Shown in pieces: positions 53,062-61,236 of a stretch of DNA of 64,000 nt. A program made the translations under genes and the position numbers. The stretch's first letter is position 1; each line of letters begins with the position of its first letter. The DNA comes from an uncultured Eubacteriales bacterium (GTDB lineage: Bacteria; Bacillota; Clostridia; Monoglobales; Monoglobaceae). Location of the stretch: positions 1 to 64,000 of the forward strand of contig CATWQA010000008.1 of NCBI GenBank assembly GCA_958352815.1. The letters run 5' to 3'. Under the pieces are notes generated by a model. It was not told the origin of the DNA. It ran no database searches and was given only the letters and a program-made list of their open reading frames with translations.

Positions 53062-53334
53062 AAGTCATGTGCTTGCCTTCGAAACAGCTCTACAAGCGTT
53101 ACTCACACAGTTAGCTCAGATTTAGCGCCCTCACGGCACATCAGAATGACTGCTTATCGCTGCTGCGTTCCCGCCCTGACGAGGTTCACAGGTTCCGATT
53201 GCGTAAGACCAAACCGTCAACACCACTTTTGCGAGGCAGACCAAACAAAGATATCCCTCATGGCAAGTTTTCATCCCCTCTATAGCGGATTGAGGGTTAC
53301 AAGGCACCGCTAAAGCCCCGATTTAACATGACTT
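53062..53334 (-). ncRNA. ffs: SRP RNA, large type with Alu domain
   Basis: The minus strand contains the conserved S-domain tract GAACCTCGTCAGGGC and GGGAACGCAGCAGCGATAAG (near 53145-53185), which binds Ffh. It also has an Alu-type 5' end GCGGTGCCTTGTAACCC and AATCCGCTATAGAGGGG (near 53275-53310), as in the Bacillus large SRP RNA. The ends pair (AAGTCATGT 53062-53070 with ACATGACTT 53326-53334), and a T-run follows the 3' end. Length about 273 nt. Located upstream of dnaX on the same strand. Confidence 0.95.
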
Positions 53335-53338
53335 AGAT

Positions 53339-53367
53339 ATTCTAACACAAAATAAATAATAGGTCAA
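53339..53367 (-). promoter_or_regulatory. Promoter of SRP RNA
   Basis: TTGACC (53362-53367), 17-bp spacer, TAGAAT (53339-53344), on the minus strand. Transcription would start near 53334, matching the paired RNA end. Confidence 0.82.
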
Positions 53368-53412
53368 TAGTTTTTCATAAATTTTTCGGCAGCTTCAATT
53401 GAAGCCGACCTG

Positions 53413-54780
53413 TCAAATTTGGATTTTCACCCATTTGCCCGCCTTAAAGCGCACTGCGGCGAAAAGGTATCTTGAAATCTGGTCGCCCACAACTCCCATC
53501 CAAATGCCGGCAATACCCATGCCGAAGGTGTAACCGAACAGGTATGAAACTGCCGTTCTGATAATCGTGACGCTTATTGTGGAAGCCACTGCGGTGTACA
53601 GCGTGTCTCCCGCTCCCCGCAGGCAGCCCATATATATAACCTGCCTGATCTGGAACAGAACCACGACTATTATAATCCGCATTATGCTCACGCCGATATC
53701 CACGATTTCGGGCTCTGTGAAGAACAGACCCATCAGCAGCCGTGCCCCCAGGAAGTATATAACCGCAAGGGCTATGGAAATAAATCCGCCAATCATCTGG
53801 CAGGTTGCTCCGAAGTCCTTGGCTCGGGTCTGCTTGTTCTCGCCAAGGCTGCGGCCGATTAAGGCGACCGCCGCCGCCTGCAAGCCGTCTCCGAAGGAGA
53901 AGGACAGACCCATAATATTCATTCCCACCTGGTGAGCCGCCATTGCCGCATTGCCCTGGTCGGCCGCCATAATCGCGGTCATCATAAAGCCTACGCGCAT
54001 CAGCAGCTGCTCAAAAAATACGCTGTAGCCCACCCTTACTATGCTCCTAAGAGCCGTAAATGACGGGTAGATACGCTTTTTTATTATGTACAAAAGGTTG
54101 ATAAAGCTGCCCGGCTTCAGAATTGAAATAATGCTCATTATGCAAGCAACCACCGTGCCCAAAACCGTGGCAAGAGCGGCGCCTGCTATTCCCAGAGCGG
54201 GGAAGCCGAAATGCCCGTCAATCAACAGATAATTTAAAATGATGTTTATGGTGTTTGATGTAATATTGGTGCGCATGGTGATTTTAGTGTTGCCCGCTCC
54301 ACGCTGAGCCGAATTAATTCCCATCTGGATACAGTTGAAAATCATGCCGCCCATGATAATCCTGTAGTAGAGCACAGCGCCGTCGTGGGTCTCGGGAGTT
54401 GAGCCGCACAAATCCATTATTTGGGGCGCAAAAATCGCCAGAGACACGCCCAAAACAGCTGCCAAAATAACAATCATCGCAAGCGCAGTTGACAGTATGG
54501 CGTTTGCGTCATTCCTCTTGTTGGCTCCAAACCTTCTGGCGACCAGCGCCGACAGGGAAACATTCATCGCCATAAACACAGACAGCCCCAAAAACTTGGG
54601 TTGGGTGGTAAGACCCACCGCCGCAACCGCATTTGACCCCAGTGAGCTTACCATAAAGGAGTCCACCAGTCCTGCAAAGGCAACAAAAAATGACTCAACT
54701 ATAGCCGGTACGGCAATTCTAAGCGCCGCCGCTGCCATATATTTATCAAAACGTCTTCTCTTCATAAAAGTTATTATCAT
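53413..54780 (-). CDS. MATE-family transporter
   Basis: 455 aa with twelve predicted spans in two halves. The N-half start (RIAVPAIVESFFVAFAGLVD, SFMVSSLGSNAVAAVGLTTQ) and the repeat in the second half (DQGNAAMAAHQVGMNIMGLS) are standard multidrug/organic-cation MATE features. It starts 38 bp after the last glycosyltransferase of the polysaccharide locus, on the same strand. MATE and Wzx flippases share the MOP superfamily, so lipid-linked glycan export is conceivable, but the sequence looks like an ordinary MATE. ATG at 54780 follows AAAGGAAAG. Confidence 0.85.
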   Translation of the reverse strand: MIITFMKRRRFDKYMAAAALRIAVPAIVESFFVAFAGLVDSFMVSSLGSNAVAAVGLTTQPKFLGLSVFMAMNVSLSALVARRFGANKRNDANAILSTALAMIVILAAVLGVSLAIFAPQIMDLCGSTPETHDGAVLYYRIIMGGMIFNCIQMGINSAQRGAGNTKITMRTNITSNTINIILNYLLIDGHFGFPALGIAGAALATVLGTVVACIMSIISILKPGSFINLLYIIKKRIYPSFTALRSIVRVGYSVFFEQLLMRVGFMMTAIMAADQGNAAMAAHQVGMNIMGLSFSFGDGLQAAAVALIGRSLGENKQTRAKDFGATCQMIGGFISIALAVIYFLGARLLMGLFFTEPEIVDIGVSIMRIIIVVVLFQIRQVIYMGCLRGAGDTLYTAVASTISVTIIRTAVSYLFGYTFGMGIAGIWMGVVGDQISRYLFAAVRFKAGKWVKIQI

Positions 54781-54818
54781 CTCTTTCCTTTTGTCGTAAA
54801 TTAAAATGTCACGCAGAA

Positions 54819-55853
54819 TTACCGTATATATTTCTTATTTTTGAAAATCGCCAAGTATGCCGCGAAATACAGTAATACATAACGCTTCTTCTTCATCAGC
54901 GAATACAGAGTGGAATCGGTATTGTAGTTCTTATCCGGCATTTCCTCAACGCATCGCTGAGCTATATCTTTAATTTTAGAATATCTCTCCTTAAAGCTCA
55001 GCCCCCATTTGGGGTTAAACAGCAGCATCATGCTCTTGTTGGTGCCGTTAAGAAAATCGCTGCATATAATCTCCAAGACCCTTTTGTTTTCCTCATTCCA
55101 GCCGTACATGTACTTGTATCTGTACTCGTTAACCCTGCTGACAATATCAAAAAAATCGAGGGGGAACTTTTTAAACGCGCCGTGTATGTCGTTCGGATAG
55201 TGGTTATACAGCACATCGTCTATCAATAAAATCCGATCCGCAATGTCAACATACATCATTATGAAAACCTCGTCCTGGTTTCTTCTGAGAGCGGGGTATT
55301 TTATACCGTGCTCCTTAATTTTTTCAAGGCTGAACATTTTGTTCCAGGGCGCTCCCTGAATATACATCTTTGCGCGGTTCAGAAAAATATCATAATGGCT
55401 GCGCACGTACTCACCGCCAAACACCTTCCCGGGATAAGCATTGTAAACCTCTTCCCGTCCGTCGGGGTGCAGCATCCTATAACCGAAAACCACCATATCG
55501 CATTTCTCAGTCTCAAGGTTTTTCACAAGTATTTCAATGGCATTTTTCTCCATGGCATCATCCGCATCAAAAAAGTATACATACTTCCCCGATGCATTTT
55601 CAATGCCCAAATTCCTCGCAGGTCCCGAACCCTTATTTTCCTGATGAAAAACCTTAACTCGGCTGTCCCTTTGAGCTATCCTCTCGCACACCTTAAGACT
55701 GTCGTCCTTCGACCCGTCATCAATAAGCAGAATTTCAACATTGTCATAGGTCTGCGCTGCTGCGCTCTTTACCGAATTTTCAAGCATATCTCCCATATTG
55801 TACACGGGAATAATTATGCTGACCAGCGGTTTTTCCAAATTTATCTCTCCCAT
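54819..55853 (-). CDS. Family-2 glycosyltransferase (copy A)
   Basis: 344 aa, GT-A fold. VSIIIPVYNMGDMLENSVKS at the N-terminus, then NVEILLIDDGSKDDSL, HQENKGSGPARNLGIENASG and the DxD motif in YFFDADDAM (near 95). The C-terminal helical part is as long as in the two copies upstream and shares the F/Y-rich end (SFKERYSKIKD). It is the last of three tandem paralogs in the locus. Acceptor and donor cannot be read from sequence. Confidence 0.88.
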   Translation of the reverse strand: MGEINLEKPLVSIIIPVYNMGDMLENSVKSAAAQTYDNVEILLIDDGSKDDSLKVCERIAQRDSRVKVFHQENKGSGPARNLGIENASGKYVYFFDADDAMEKNAIEILVKNLETEKCDMVVFGYRMLHPDGREEVYNAYPGKVFGGEYVRSHYDIFLNRAKMYIQGAPWNKMFSLEKIKEHGIKYPALRRNQDEVFIMMYVDIADRILLIDDVLYNHYPNDIHGAFKKFPLDFFDIVSRVNEYRYKYMYGWNEENKRVLEIICSDFLNGTNKSMMLLFNPKWGLSFKERYSKIKDIAQRCVEEMPDKNYNTDSTLYSLMKKKRYVLLYFAAYLAIFKNKKYIR

Positions 55854-55856
55854 ATA

Positions 55857-56897
55857 TTATTTTAATCTCCTATCTGAAAACCACAGTTCAATTTCCTTTA
55901 GGTATTCACAGAGGAACAACTTCACGGGGCTGTTCTCCAGCATATATCTGTATTTGCGAAAGTCCGGGGTAACCTCTCTCGACGGAAGTTCCCTTGCAAA
56001 GACCTCCATCGCCGCCTTAACCGCCTCATATCTCTCCCTGAAATTGAACCAACGGCTTCCCCTGTAACGCATTTGTATATACACGTCAATATTAATCGCC
56101 AGAACACGGCATATGTACTCCATTACCCCTCTGTTTTCCCTGTTCCAGTTATATGCAATATCAAGCTGACTGTTTTTCAGGAAAACAATTTTATCAAAAA
56201 AGCTGTCCAGATATTTTTTGCTTTTTACGGCGGTAGGCCATATGTAATAGTAATACAGCACGTCGGGAATAAAGCTGACGGTGTCTATGCAATTCAGATA
56301 CATCATGTTGAATATTTCATCCTGACTTTTACGCACCGTGGGCACTCTTAGCCCGTTTTTCTTGATTATTTCAGCTCTGTACAGCTTGTTCCACAGGGCG
56401 CCGTGCATGGCATAGGGTTTGCCCCGAACAATAAAATCATCATAATGCTTTCGTATGTACTCGGCCTTGCAGAGCTTTCGTTCATAGGATTTTGTAAACA
56501 GGTTTTCTCTGCGCCTGTTTACAAATGAATATCCGCACACGACTAAATCCGCCCTGCCGGTTTCAATCTCAGCGACCAGCTTAGCCACCGCGCCCCTTTC
56601 GACCTCGTCGTCCGCGTCGGCAAAATAATAGTAACTGCCCAATGCATTTTCTATGCCTAAGTTTCTCGCAGCTCCCGAGCCCAAATCCTCCTGATGAAAC
56701 ACCCTGATTCGTTCGTCACCGTCCGCAAGCTTCATGCAGGCTTTAAGGCTTCCGTCCGCCGAGCCGTCGTCAATAAGGAGTATTTCAATATTGCCGTAGG
56801 TTTGTTCCGTAACGCTCCTTACCGACCTTTCAAGAAACTGCTCCGCATTATACACGGGCATAATTATGCTGACCAATGGTTTATCCAAATATATCAA
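55857..56897 (-). CDS. Family-2 glycosyltransferase (copy B)
   Basis: 346 aa, GT2 paralog: VSIIMPVYNAEQFLERSVRS, NIEILLIDDGSADGSL, HQEDLGSGAARNLGIENALG and the metal site YYFADADDEVE. The end (FNFRERYEAVKAAME...) aligns with copies A and C. It starts with TTG at 56897; another TTG at 56888 is a better distance from the weak AAAGAGAG site, so the first three codons are uncertain. It lies 3 bp before copy A. Confidence 0.87.
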   Translation of the reverse strand: MIYLDKPLVSIIMPVYNAEQFLERSVRSVTEQTYGNIEILLIDDGSADGSLKACMKLADGDERIRVFHQEDLGSGAARNLGIENALGSYYYFADADDEVERGAVAKLVAEIETGRADLVVCGYSFVNRRRENLFTKSYERKLCKAEYIRKHYDDFIVRGKPYAMHGALWNKLYRAEIIKKNGLRVPTVRKSQDEIFNMMYLNCIDTVSFIPDVLYYYYIWPTAVKSKKYLDSFFDKIVFLKNSQLDIAYNWNRENRGVMEYICRVLAINIDVYIQMRYRGSRWFNFRERYEAVKAAMEVFARELPSREVTPDFRKYRYMLENSPVKLFLCEYLKEIELWFSDRRLK

Positions 56898-56903
56898 CTC
56901 TCT

Positions 56904-57932
56904 TTATCTTAGTTCCCTGTCGGCAAATCCAAGCTGAATTTCTTTGAGATATTCTATGAGGAACAGCCTGATACTGTTTCCGCCCAGCAAATATTTATAC
57001 TTGAGAAAATCAGGCGATATGTCCTTTGAGGGAGTTTCTCTCTGAAACACCTCTATTGTCTCTTTAACCGCTCCGTACCTCTCCTTAAAGCTGTACCACC
57101 GACTTCCGTTGTAGCGCATCTGTATGTACACGTCTGCGTATACCGCAAAGGTGCGGCATATATGCTCTAAAACCCTTGTATTTTTCCTGTTCCAGTTATA
57201 TGCGATTTCCAGCTGCTTATTTTTCAGCTCGATTATTTTTTCAAAATATCCCTCAAAATATTTTTGGCTGTTAATCTCGGTGGGCTGTATATAATATTTA
57301 TACAGAACCTCCGGAACAAAGGACACGCTGTCTATACAGCTTAAATACATCATGTTGAATATCTCATCCTCTCCCTTGCGCACCAAGGGTATGCCGAGAT
57401 TATTTTTCTTGATTATTTCCGCCTTATAGAGCTTGTTCCACAGGGCGCCGAACATTGCATATGGATTTGTCTTAACTATAAATTCATCATAGTGGCTTCG
57501 AACATATTCCCCATCGAATATTTTGTGCTCATATGTTTTGGTCATAAGGCTTTCGCCGGATTTGTTCACCCACGAATGACCGCACACTGCCAAGTCCACT
57601 CCGTCCCTCTCAATGGCGAAGCTTAGGGTGAGCACCGTGTCCTCGCTGATCTCATCGTCCGAATCCACAAAGTAGTAATACTCTCCGCGGGCGTTTTCCA
57701 TCCCTGTATTGCGGGCGGCAGCCGGACCCATGTTCTCCTGATGAATTACTCTGACCCGCCTGTCCGTCTCTGCGATTTTCTTTGCCCTCTTAAGACTGTC
57801 GTCCGTTGAACCGTCGTCAACCAATAAAATCTCAATATTTGCATAGGTCTGCCTCAAAAGCATTGAGACAGACCTGTTAAGCAGTTCACCGGCATTATAG
57901 ACAGGCATAATTACACTTACCAGCTTGTTCAT
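56904..57932 (-). CDS. Family-2 glycosyltransferase (copy C)
   Basis: 342 aa, GT2 paralog with VSVIMPVYNAGELLNRSVSM, NIEILLVDDGSTDDSLKRAK, HQENMGPAAARNTGMENARG and YYFVDSDDEIS. The closest match by eye is copy B (shared ALWNKLYKAEIIKKN and SRW.SFKERY segments). ATG at 57932 follows GGAGGG; the frame runs open to 57977. Tandem duplication followed by divergence would give three transferases adding different sugars to one polysaccharide. Confidence 0.87.
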   Translation of the reverse strand: MNKLVSVIMPVYNAGELLNRSVSMLLRQTYANIEILLVDDGSTDDSLKRAKKIAETDRRVRVIHQENMGPAAARNTGMENARGEYYYFVDSDDEISEDTVLTLSFAIERDGVDLAVCGHSWVNKSGESLMTKTYEHKIFDGEYVRSHYDEFIVKTNPYAMFGALWNKLYKAEIIKKNNLGIPLVRKGEDEIFNMMYLSCIDSVSFVPEVLYKYYIQPTEINSQKYFEGYFEKIIELKNKQLEIAYNWNRKNTRVLEHICRTFAVYADVYIQMRYNGSRWYSFKERYGAVKETIEVFQRETPSKDISPDFLKYKYLLGGNSIRLFLIEYLKEIQLGFADRELR

Positions 57933-57954
57933 AAACACCCTCCGGAATATTCTG

Positions 57955-58803
57955 TTAATACCAGCACAAATCAACAACGCACAGCTCCGGCGGGTTGTTG
58001 ATCCTGGGCATGAAGTGGGAATTCCCCAAACCCCTGCTGATTATAACATTGCTGTTGCCGATTGTATGGAAGCCCTCGGCGAGCTTCGGGAAAAGACCTT
58101 GGTCGGCGGAATACAAGCCGCCGACAAATGGCAGCCTAACCTGACCGCCGTGGGCGTGACCGCAGAGCGCCAAATCAATTTCGCTGTCCTCAATATGCCC
58201 CTGAAAAACCTCGGGGTAGTGGACAAGCAGCAGCTTAAAATAGTCCTCGCTTGCGTACTTGTCAAAAAAGTCGTGACCGTAACGCTCAAACTGTTCGGAG
58301 CCCTGGGACAGTCCGCCGATATTCAGCTTTGTATCCTTTATGGTCAAAACCTCGGATTCATCATCAAGAACATGAACGCCCAGGCTCTCAACATCCTCCG
58401 AGAGCTTCGAATCGTTAAACAACTTTGCCTCATATTCGTTGTTGCCCAAAGAGTAATACACCGGCGCAATATCCACCAGCTGCTGGCACAGGGTCAAAAC
58501 CACGCTGTAGTCCGGGTCGTCCGTCATGTTCATATCCCCCACGCAGGCAATAATATCCGGACTGAGATTTCTGATTTTCTCCACAAGTCTGACGTTATCC
58601 TTGCCGAACTCCTTTAAGTGCAAATCAGCCAGCACGACTATACGAATATTATCAGAGATTTTATCCGAATGTACCTGATAAAAGGTAACGTCAATTTTTG
58701 ACTGGTTAAACAAATTGAAGCCGCCCACCAAAACAACAACTGCCAAAATCACAGCTATTATCGGTTTTTTGTAATTCCAAAATAATTTCAAGTATTTCTT
58801 CAT
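57955..58803 (-). CDS. Membrane-anchored metallophosphoesterase, YkuE-like
   Basis: 282 aa. One N-terminal membrane anchor (PIIAVILAVVVLVGGFNLFN), then a calcineurin-type phosphoesterase: VLADLHLKEF (near 65), CVGDMNMTDD, SLGNNEYEA (near 135), LLVHYPEVF and LCGHAHGGQVR (near 225). The third motif is GNNE where GNHE is standard, so the usual proton-donor histidine is missing. Located inside the polysaccharide locus; it may act on lipid-linked intermediates. ATG at 58803 follows GGGAGAG (GTG at 58806 is also possible). Confidence 0.82.
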   Translation of the reverse strand: MKKYLKLFWNYKKPIIAVILAVVVLVGGFNLFNQSKIDVTFYQVHSDKISDNIRIVVLADLHLKEFGKDNVRLVEKIRNLSPDIIACVGDMNMTDDPDYSVVLTLCQQLVDIAPVYYSLGNNEYEAKLFNDSKLSEDVESLGVHVLDDESEVLTIKDTKLNIGGLSQGSEQFERYGHDFFDKYASEDYFKLLLVHYPEVFQGHIEDSEIDLALCGHAHGGQVRLPFVGGLYSADQGLFPKLAEGFHTIGNSNVIISRGLGNSHFMPRINNPPELCVVDLCWY

Positions 58804-58833
58804 CACACATGCTCTCCCAACTGTTCAGACAGA

Positions 58834-61236
58834 CTACTTATCATTTCTGTTCTTCGGTGCGTACGGTCCCAAATCGGCAGCGTCGCCTCTGGTTCTGTAA
58901 GACTTTTTAACCCTCGGCTTGGGCGCGTAGGGATTAAAGTCAACCTGAGGCTCGGAACTGTTCTTCTTTGCCGCTGTCTTTCCCTTTTTGCCCGTGTCCT
59001 TAACCGAAACCTCTACCTCCTCAAGGGGCAGCTCTTGTTCCTCCGCCTTTTTCGGCTTTTCCGCCGAAGTTTTTGTCACTGCGGTGTAACGCCGTTTCGG
59101 AACGCTGCTCTCCGAGCTCCATGAAATCGGTTCATAGGGCGGCTTGCCTTGGGGCGGAGGAGTTTCCTCCTGCGGCTCCGCTTCGGGCTGAGCCTTGGGC
59201 GGCTCGGCTTTTTCACTGCCCAGCCGCATCCCGGCAGCCACTGCCTCGGTAACCATTTTTATTATATCGTGGCTGTTCATGGCTCCGTTGTCCACACCCG
59301 CCAAAGCAACAGGTGCGGACTTTGCCGTCTCTTGCTTGCTCTCTTCTTTATAAACAGGCTTTCCTCCGGGAGCGCCGTTATCGTCGTCGCCACCGTCATT
59401 ATCGGGCTTTGAAGCCTCGGCGGACTTGGCGTTTATATCGCGGAATGACGCGCTTATAAGGCCTCTTGCGTCATATATACCCGTTTCCTTTGTCTCCTCA
59501 ATTGCGTAGGAGAAGGTAATATTGTGCTCGGGACCCTGAGCGTTATAGTGCTCCACATAGCTGCTCAAAGACTCAATAAACATCTCGGCCTTCTTGTAGC
59601 TGCAATTTTCAAAGAAGCACATAAACTGATCGCTGCCGTTGTAGCAGGCGGAGCCGTAGTCCCTTGCGATTTCGCCTAAGATACGGCCGAACTCTCCCAA
59701 GAGAACATCGCCGGCGTTCCTGCCCACCTGGCTGTTTACCATTTTCAGAACGTCAAGTCTGATTAAAATAAAGGCGAAGTTATCAGACAAGGGCTTCTCT
59801 GCATAGCGGTTAATAAGCATATCGCACTTCGCGCGGTTGTCGAGACCTGTCTTTCTGTCCTTATAGAGCAGGTATTCCACAAAGTCCTGAGTACGTCCCA
59901 GCACGATAGCTCCCAGGCATCCGCAAACCAAGAACACAAACAGAGCCAATATCAAATACAGGTTTATGTTAATCTTTTCGGAAACGTTGATACTGGTCAG
60001 GGTAGTAATGTTTGAAGCTCCCAGATACTGGTTGAACTCGTCTACCGTTGCTTCCACTATTTTATAATTTTCGTCCAAACGCTTTATAAGCGCCGCCATA
60101 TCCTCCTCAATTTCGGCAATCGCCGCGTCCTGATCGGCGGGAGGAACCGCGTCACGGAAAATCGAAAGCAAGTTCTGCTTATGCTCCATATCAACCTGAG
60201 TGTACTGACGCTTTACCTCAAGGCTCACATAGTTGTTTATGAGGGCGTCATAGGTTGTTTCCGTATTAATTCTTTTTATTTCCTCTCCCTCTGTATGCTC
60301 GTCATATACATCCTTTAAGATATAGTCGTTGGTATTGTCCGACTCGGTACCCTTGCCGTAGTGATACTGTATGCCCTCCTTACTCTTTAAGCTGTACCCG
60401 GTAATAAGGTCATAGAGAGGTTCAATCTTTTCCTTCATGTTTACCAAATCAATGTTGTACTGACTGATTTTGTTGCTGTAATCCTTAATCAGCACGGACT
60501 GATCCTTAGACACCTTTTGATTTAAAATCTTTGAATACAGCTCCGGTATATTGTAATTTAAGTCCTCTTTATACATATTATAGAGGTCTGTAAACGTATA
60601 TCCGGTGGTGGCGGATCTGTAATCGGGATAGTGAAACTTTTTATCATAGAGATAATTATATATCTCTGTCGCCGAGGAGTCCAGAATTTCCGCGCACTCG
60701 ATGTAATCATATTCTCCGCTCTCGATATTTGAAGCGTTGTTGGGCAAAACGGTCTGGTTAATATATTTTTCACCGTAGTTGATAAAGTAGTTCTCAAGAA
60801 TTGAGTCGAGAACCGTTGCCGCGTATTCCTGGCTGTAATCGCTGTCAACACCGAAGGTTATAAGGTAATCGGTGGGGTAGTATACGTATTCCTCACCCTC
60901 TTTTAGGATAGCTTCCTTTCTTGCCTCCTCGTCCTCGGAGATTATAGGCTCAACGCTGCACCTTGAACGAATTGAGTCCGCCCCCGTGGTTAGGGACAAA
61001 TCCTCAAGAACACCTGTTATAACCTTTGATGAATATATTTCGTTTACGTCAAGAACATCCCCGCTGGGGGTCATACCCGATTTTGCCTCATTGTTGGAAT
61101 AGCTGAGAACCGTCTGGGCAGTGTATACCTGCTTTGACATGGCGTATTGGTATACCAGAACGGCTCCGGCAATACAAATAAGAACAATCAGGTATCTCCA
61201 CTTTTTTATGTATCTGAATATCTCGAAGTTCTTCAT
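58834..61236 (-). CDS. Wzz-like chain-length protein fused to degenerate GGDEF domain
   Basis: 800 aa. A first membrane span (WRYLIVLICIAGAVLVYQYA, about 13-32), a long external region with coiled coil (about 33-395) and a second span (LYLILALFVFLVCGCLGAIV, about 413-432) make the Wzz/chain-length layout. Residues about 445-605 form a cytoplasmic GGDEF-type domain: KDRKTGLDNRAKCDML, then FILIRLDVLKMVN and NAGDVLL. The signature loop is GSDQF instead of GGDEF, so cyclase activity is probably lost. A disordered Glu/Lys/Pro tail (about 620-800) follows. It overlaps the upstream Wzz-like gene by 4 bases and seems a c-di-GMP-sensing or regulatory element of chain-length control. Confidence 0.75.
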   Translation of the reverse strand: MKNFEIFRYIKKWRYLIVLICIAGAVLVYQYAMSKQVYTAQTVLSYSNNEAKSGMTPSGDVLDVNEIYSSKVITGVLEDLSLTTGADSIRSRCSVEPIISEDEEARKEAILKEGEEYVYYPTDYLITFGVDSDYSQEYAATVLDSILENYFINYGEKYINQTVLPNNASNIESGEYDYIECAEILDSSATEIYNYLYDKKFHYPDYRSATTGYTFTDLYNMYKEDLNYNIPELYSKILNQKVSKDQSVLIKDYSNKISQYNIDLVNMKEKIEPLYDLITGYSLKSKEGIQYHYGKGTESDNTNDYILKDVYDEHTEGEEIKRINTETTYDALINNYVSLEVKRQYTQVDMEHKQNLLSIFRDAVPPADQDAAIAEIEEDMAALIKRLDENYKIVEATVDEFNQYLGASNITTLTSINVSEKININLYLILALFVFLVCGCLGAIVLGRTQDFVEYLLYKDRKTGLDNRAKCDMLINRYAEKPLSDNFAFILIRLDVLKMVNSQVGRNAGDVLLGEFGRILGEIARDYGSACYNGSDQFMCFFENCSYKKAEMFIESLSSYVEHYNAQGPEHNITFSYAIEETKETGIYDARGLISASFRDINAKSAEASKPDNDGGDDDNGAPGGKPVYKEESKQETAKSAPVALAGVDNGAMNSHDIIKMVTEAVAAGMRLGSEKAEPPKAQPEAEPQEETPPPQGKPPYEPISWSSESSVPKRRYTAVTKTSAEKPKKAEEQELPLEEVEVSVKDTGKKGKTAAKKNSSEPQVDFNPYAPKPRVKKSYRTRGDAADLGPYAPKNRNDK

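Noticed and set aside
58834..61236. Active diguanylate cyclase
   Set aside because: The signature is GSDQF and the upstream metal-binding segment is altered, so catalysis is unlikely; only a sensing role is left open.
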